Shown: positions 20,706-23,088 of the stretch, piece after piece
How positions within the stretch are numbered: the stretch's first letter is position 1
Layout: each line of letters begins with the position of its first letter
Source: a virus
Reading direction: 5' to 3' (one strand)
Length of the DNA stretch: 23,088 bases
Virus record (IMG/VR): IMGVR_UViG_3300042453_004207
Location: 1-23,088 of that record
Translations under genes and position numbers: made by a program
Notes under the pieces: model-generated
Databases searched by the model: none
Told to the model about the DNA's origin: nothing
The model's input: only the letters and a program-made list of their open reading frames with translations

Positions 20706-22027
20706 TGTCTCGTTTTAATTTCCTTAAAAAGCTTTTTTCTGAAGCTCCTGAATTAGAGAAAACGGCAAAACTTAGCTCAACCGCCGAAAGAATGGCAGAA
20801 AAATCTCTTTCGCCACAGGAAATACAGCAATATAAAGAAGCAGCGGAAGCTCTTGATAAAGAAAGACAGCTTCAAGCTTGGCTTGCGATGGAGAAGGCGC
20901 CTAAAGATATTATTGCACAAGCAAAAGAAGCGACTCTTGCTCCACAAAGAGCTAAATTAGATGAAATTCGCCGTACCCGAGACTTCTCTGGATTTGAGAA
21001 TTGGGCAGAAGGTGGTCCAACAACTCAACAATTAAAGCAACTCCGTCAAAAAGAATTTGAATTAGGAAAAGAAGAAGGCGTTAATGATATTGATCTTAAT
21101 GCTTATTTTCAATCATTGTCTCCGTCAAAAAAAGCTGCGGCGCTTGCGGCTGCATCTACCGCTGGATTAGCTTTAGATTCGGAAGAAGCCGAGGCTGGAT
21201 TTCCGGGTAGCGTTGCTGCTCGCAAAAAGATCCTAGAAAAAACTGAAAAAGCAATGGACGCTTGGACCTCCGGCAAAAAAGCAGCCGGAGGCGGTCGTGA
21301 ATTAAGAGAAGTTCTACAGGGGCAGCTTGATTTAGATCCTACTGGTGCAGCTAAAAACGAAGCATTAAGACGTTTAGCGGCTAGAACAGAGGTTCGTCAA
21401 AATCCAACAACTGGAGAACATGAATTTAAGGTTTATAGGGGCGACGCAAAGGACCGTGCGGGAGAAACCGCTCAAAGTTTTACCACCAATCCCGATGTAG
21501 CGCAAGAATTTGCTGACGCATATGGTGGTCAAGTAAGAGAAACGTGGCTTCCTGCTTCTAAGGTTGGTTCAATTCCGAGCATTATGAAAGAAGGTCAATA
21601 TCTTTCATCTGAAGGCGAAGTTATTGCTAAACCCTTTAAAGTACAAAGCGCCTTATACACCCCTAAAGAACCATCGCTTCATCAACGTATTTCAGCCCGT
21701 GCGACTCCTAAAGAAGTGTCAGAAGAAACGGATGATTTTATTTCCGAAATGCTATCCGAAGCTCCTAGTGCAAAAAAGAAGGTCGCTGGTATTGCCGCTG
21801 CTGCCGGATTAGGCGGATTGGCTTCATCAGGTCAAGAAGCGAAAGCTTCTGAAATCGCTAAAAAGTATTTAGGTAATCCTGAAGAAGATCGTAAACAAAT
21901 TGCGGAGAGTTTAAATACTGCTGGTGAATTTATGTCACCTTTCTCTAAACTATATCAATTGCTCTCTCCTACTGACATTGCATCCGAAGGCGAAGAATTT
22001 GAAATGCCTCGGAAACCTCGCAAATAA
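20705..22027 (+). CDS. Putative internal protein with ADP-ribosyltransferase-like domain
   Basis: A 440-residue protein. Residues about 240-312 carry the three ordered motifs of an R-S-E class mono-ADP-ribosyltransferase: VYRG with R245, SFTT (258-261) followed by NPDVAQEFA, and EGE (303-305) before VIAKPF. Such enzymes move ADP-ribose from NAD onto host proteins; phage examples include Alt and ModA of T4. Two Ala/Gly-rich hydrophobic segments followed by acidic residues (about 142-164 and 358-382) could insert in membranes. Position beside the transglycosylase and Dps-like genes suggests a virion protein injected at infection. No Gln or other second catalytic acid beyond EGE was checked, and activity is inferred. 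Confidence 0.7.
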   Translation: MSRFNFLKKLFSEAPELEKTAKLSSTAERMAEKSLSPQEIQQYKEAAEALDKERQLQAWLAMEKAPKDIIAQAKEATLAPQRAKLDEIRRTRDFSGFENWAEGGPTTQQLKQLRQKEFELGKEEGVNDIDLNAYFQSLSPSKKAAALAAASTAGLALDSEEAEAGFPGSVAARKKILEKTEKAMDAWTSGKKAAGGGRELREVLQGQLDLDPTGAAKNEALRRLAARTEVRQNPTTGEHEFKVYRGDAKDRAGETAQSFTTNPDVAQEFADAYGGQVRETWLPASKVGSIPSIMKEGQYLSSEGEVIAKPFKVQSALYTPKEPSLHQRISARATPKEVSEETDDFISEMLSEAPSAKKKVAGIAAAAGLGGLASSGQEAKASEIAKKYLGNPEEDRKQIAESLNTAGEFMSPFSKLYQLLSPTDIASEGEEFEMPRKPRK

Positions 22028-22037
22028 TTTTCTATAA

Positions 22038-22056
22038 ATTAACAACTATATATAGA
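22038..22056 (+). promoter_or_regulatory. TTAACAACTATA motif, before the scaffold gene
   Basis: An exact TTAACAACTATA (22039-22050) continues as TATAGAAAT. It lies 75 bases before the ATG at 22125, leaving a leader that contains a hairpin and a proper ribosome binding site. Confidence 0.55.
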
Positions 22057-22058
22057 AA

Positions 22059-22081
22059 TCTCCACCTAATTATAGGCGAGA
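22059..22081 (+). promoter_or_regulatory. 5' leader hairpin of the scaffold gene
   Basis: TCTC (22059-22062) pairs with GAGA (22078-22081) and CCTA (22065-22068) with TAGG (22073-22076), separated by a small internal loop and capped by ATTA. It would sit at the 5' end of a transcript started at the upstream motif and could protect the message. Confidence 0.35.
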
Positions 22082-22124
22082 TAACTTAATATACCCCGTT
22101 ATGGGATTATGAAAGGTAATCTAT

Positions 22125-23084
22125 ATGTCAGATAATACTGCTGCATCCTCTATTTCTCCTGCCACCGAAGCTTCCGCTTCATCTGAATCCTCAGAACTAG
22201 AATCTTCACAAGCCGCTGAAGGTCTTGAATCTGTCGCCGCCGAAAGCGAAGCCGCAGAAGCACAAGCCTCGCAAGCCGCCGCTGCTCGTATTCGCAAGTT
22301 AAAGCTTAAAGTTGACGGTCAAGAGCTTGAAGAAGAACTCCCATTTGATCTCGACGATAACCCAGAAGCGGTTGAGTATATGACTCGCCAGCTTCAGCTT
22401 TCAAAAGCCGCTCAGAAGCGCATGGCTGAATCTAGCCAGCTTCAAAAAGAAGTTAAGTATTTCCTAGAAGAACTCCGTAAGAACCCAAAGAAGGTTCTTG
22501 CTGATCCTTCAATTGGTATTGACGTTAAGCAGCTTGCCGCTCAAATCATCGAAGAAGAGATCGCTAACGCCCAGAAGTCTCCAGAACAGCTTGAAAAAGA
22601 GCGTCTGGAAAACGAGCTAAAGGCTCTTCAAGAAGAACGCGAGCGCGAACGCGAAGAAGCTCGTGAAAAAGAATTCGCTCGTCTTCAAGAAATCGAATAT
22701 GAGCGTTATGACACTCTTATTTCTAAGGCAATTGAAACCAGCGATCTTCCAAAGTCTCCATACGTTGTTAAGAAGATTGCCGATTATATGCTTCTTGGAC
22801 TCAATGAAGGTATCGACGTTTCTCCAGAAGACGTTCTCCCGCTCGTTCGCGACGAAATTCAAAACGATCTTCGTGAAATGTTTGCGGTTATGCCAGATGA
22901 AGTGATTGAAAAGATCGTCGGTAAGGACGTATTCAATCGCGTTCGTAAGAAGAACGTTGCTAAAGCTAAGAGCGCTCCGCAGCCAGTAAAGTCTGCTATT
23001 AAAGATACTGGCGCTGCTTCCAAGGCTTCCGCCTCTTCATCGGACGCGCAGAAGAAGACTTTCCGCGATTTCTTTGGCGTGTAA
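22125..23084 (+). CDS. Capsid scaffolding protein
   Basis: A 319-residue protein with the general build of a head scaffold: an acidic Ser/Ala-rich N-terminus (to about residue 55), a long Glu/Arg/Lys coiled coil (about 150-200), and a basic, Ala/Ser-rich C-terminal tail ending in KKTFRDFFGV. Scaffolds guide procapsid assembly and leave before or during packaging; the major capsid gene usually follows directly, here beyond the window. AAAGG lies eight bases before the ATG. The gene has its own TTAACAACTATA motif and leader hairpin, consistent with high expression. No protease motif was seen, so a fused protease is unlikely. Confidence 0.75.
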   Translation: MSDNTAASSISPATEASASSESSELESSQAAEGLESVAAESEAAEAQASQAAAARIRKLKLKVDGQELEEELPFDLDDNPEAVEYMTRQLQLSKAAQKRMAESSQLQKEVKYFLEELRKNPKKVLADPSIGIDVKQLAAQIIEEEIANAQKSPEQLEKERLENELKALQEEREREREEAREKEFARLQEIEYERYDTLISKAIETSDLPKSPYVVKKIADYMLLGLNEGIDVSPEDVLPLVRDEIQNDLREMFAVMPDEVIEKIVGKDVFNRVRKKNVAKAKSAPQPVKSAIKDTGAASKASASSSDAQKKTFRDFFGV

Positions 23085-23088
23085 GTTA

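Overview
The window is part of the genome of a tailed double-stranded DNA bacteriophage (Caudoviricetes). The evidence is a terminase large subunit, a portal protein, a scaffold-like protein, Ala-rich coiled-coil tail fibres, beta-propeller receptor-binding candidates and two peptidoglycan-degrading enzymes, packed tightly with 1-14 nt overlaps. The roughly 690-residue portal suggests a podovirus-like virion, but no tail-tube, tape-measure or major capsid gene is present to confirm this. The host cannot be named from this sequence. I see no integrase, repressor, tRNA or rRNA.

Layout. 1-700: no convincing gene; a GC-rich stretch with four regularly spaced TGCAAG-N5-TGCCA elements and a run of 12 G, then several copies of a TTAAC/TATAGAAA motif. 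703-3251: small genes of mostly unknown role, including Cys/His mini-proteins and a membrane-anchored HExxH protease. 3244-4182: a PLP enzyme that looks like the plant alliinase/TAA1 family. 4183-4704: the only minus-strand gene, an M15 endolysin. 4721-4742: a divergent motif pair. 4845-9115: a DNA-packaging block (two-TM protein, putative TerS, TerL, portal). 9180-18490: tail-fibre and receptor-binding genes, including a stand-alone N-terminal domain followed by two large paralogues carrying it, with intrinsic terminators after three of these genes. 18582-22027: small basic proteins, a lysozyme-like transglycosylase, a Dps-like protein and an ADP-ribosyltransferase-like protein, plausibly proteins packaged in the virion or delivered at infection. 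22125-23084: a scaffold-like protein; the capsid gene probably lies just beyond the window.

Regulation. A 12-mer, TTAACAACTATA, or a close variant recurs at six sites, nearly all next to gene starts, and is the best candidate for a phage-specific promoter. Several genes that follow it have no Shine-Dalgarno sequence.

Most notable: the alliinase/TAA1-like aminotransferase; a protein with exact Dps ferroxidase residue spacing; an ART-like protein with R, STS-like and ExE motifs; the stub-plus-two-paralogues receptor-binding cassette with a strong base-composition shift; and the recurring promoter-like motif. All family calls rest on reading motifs by eye.
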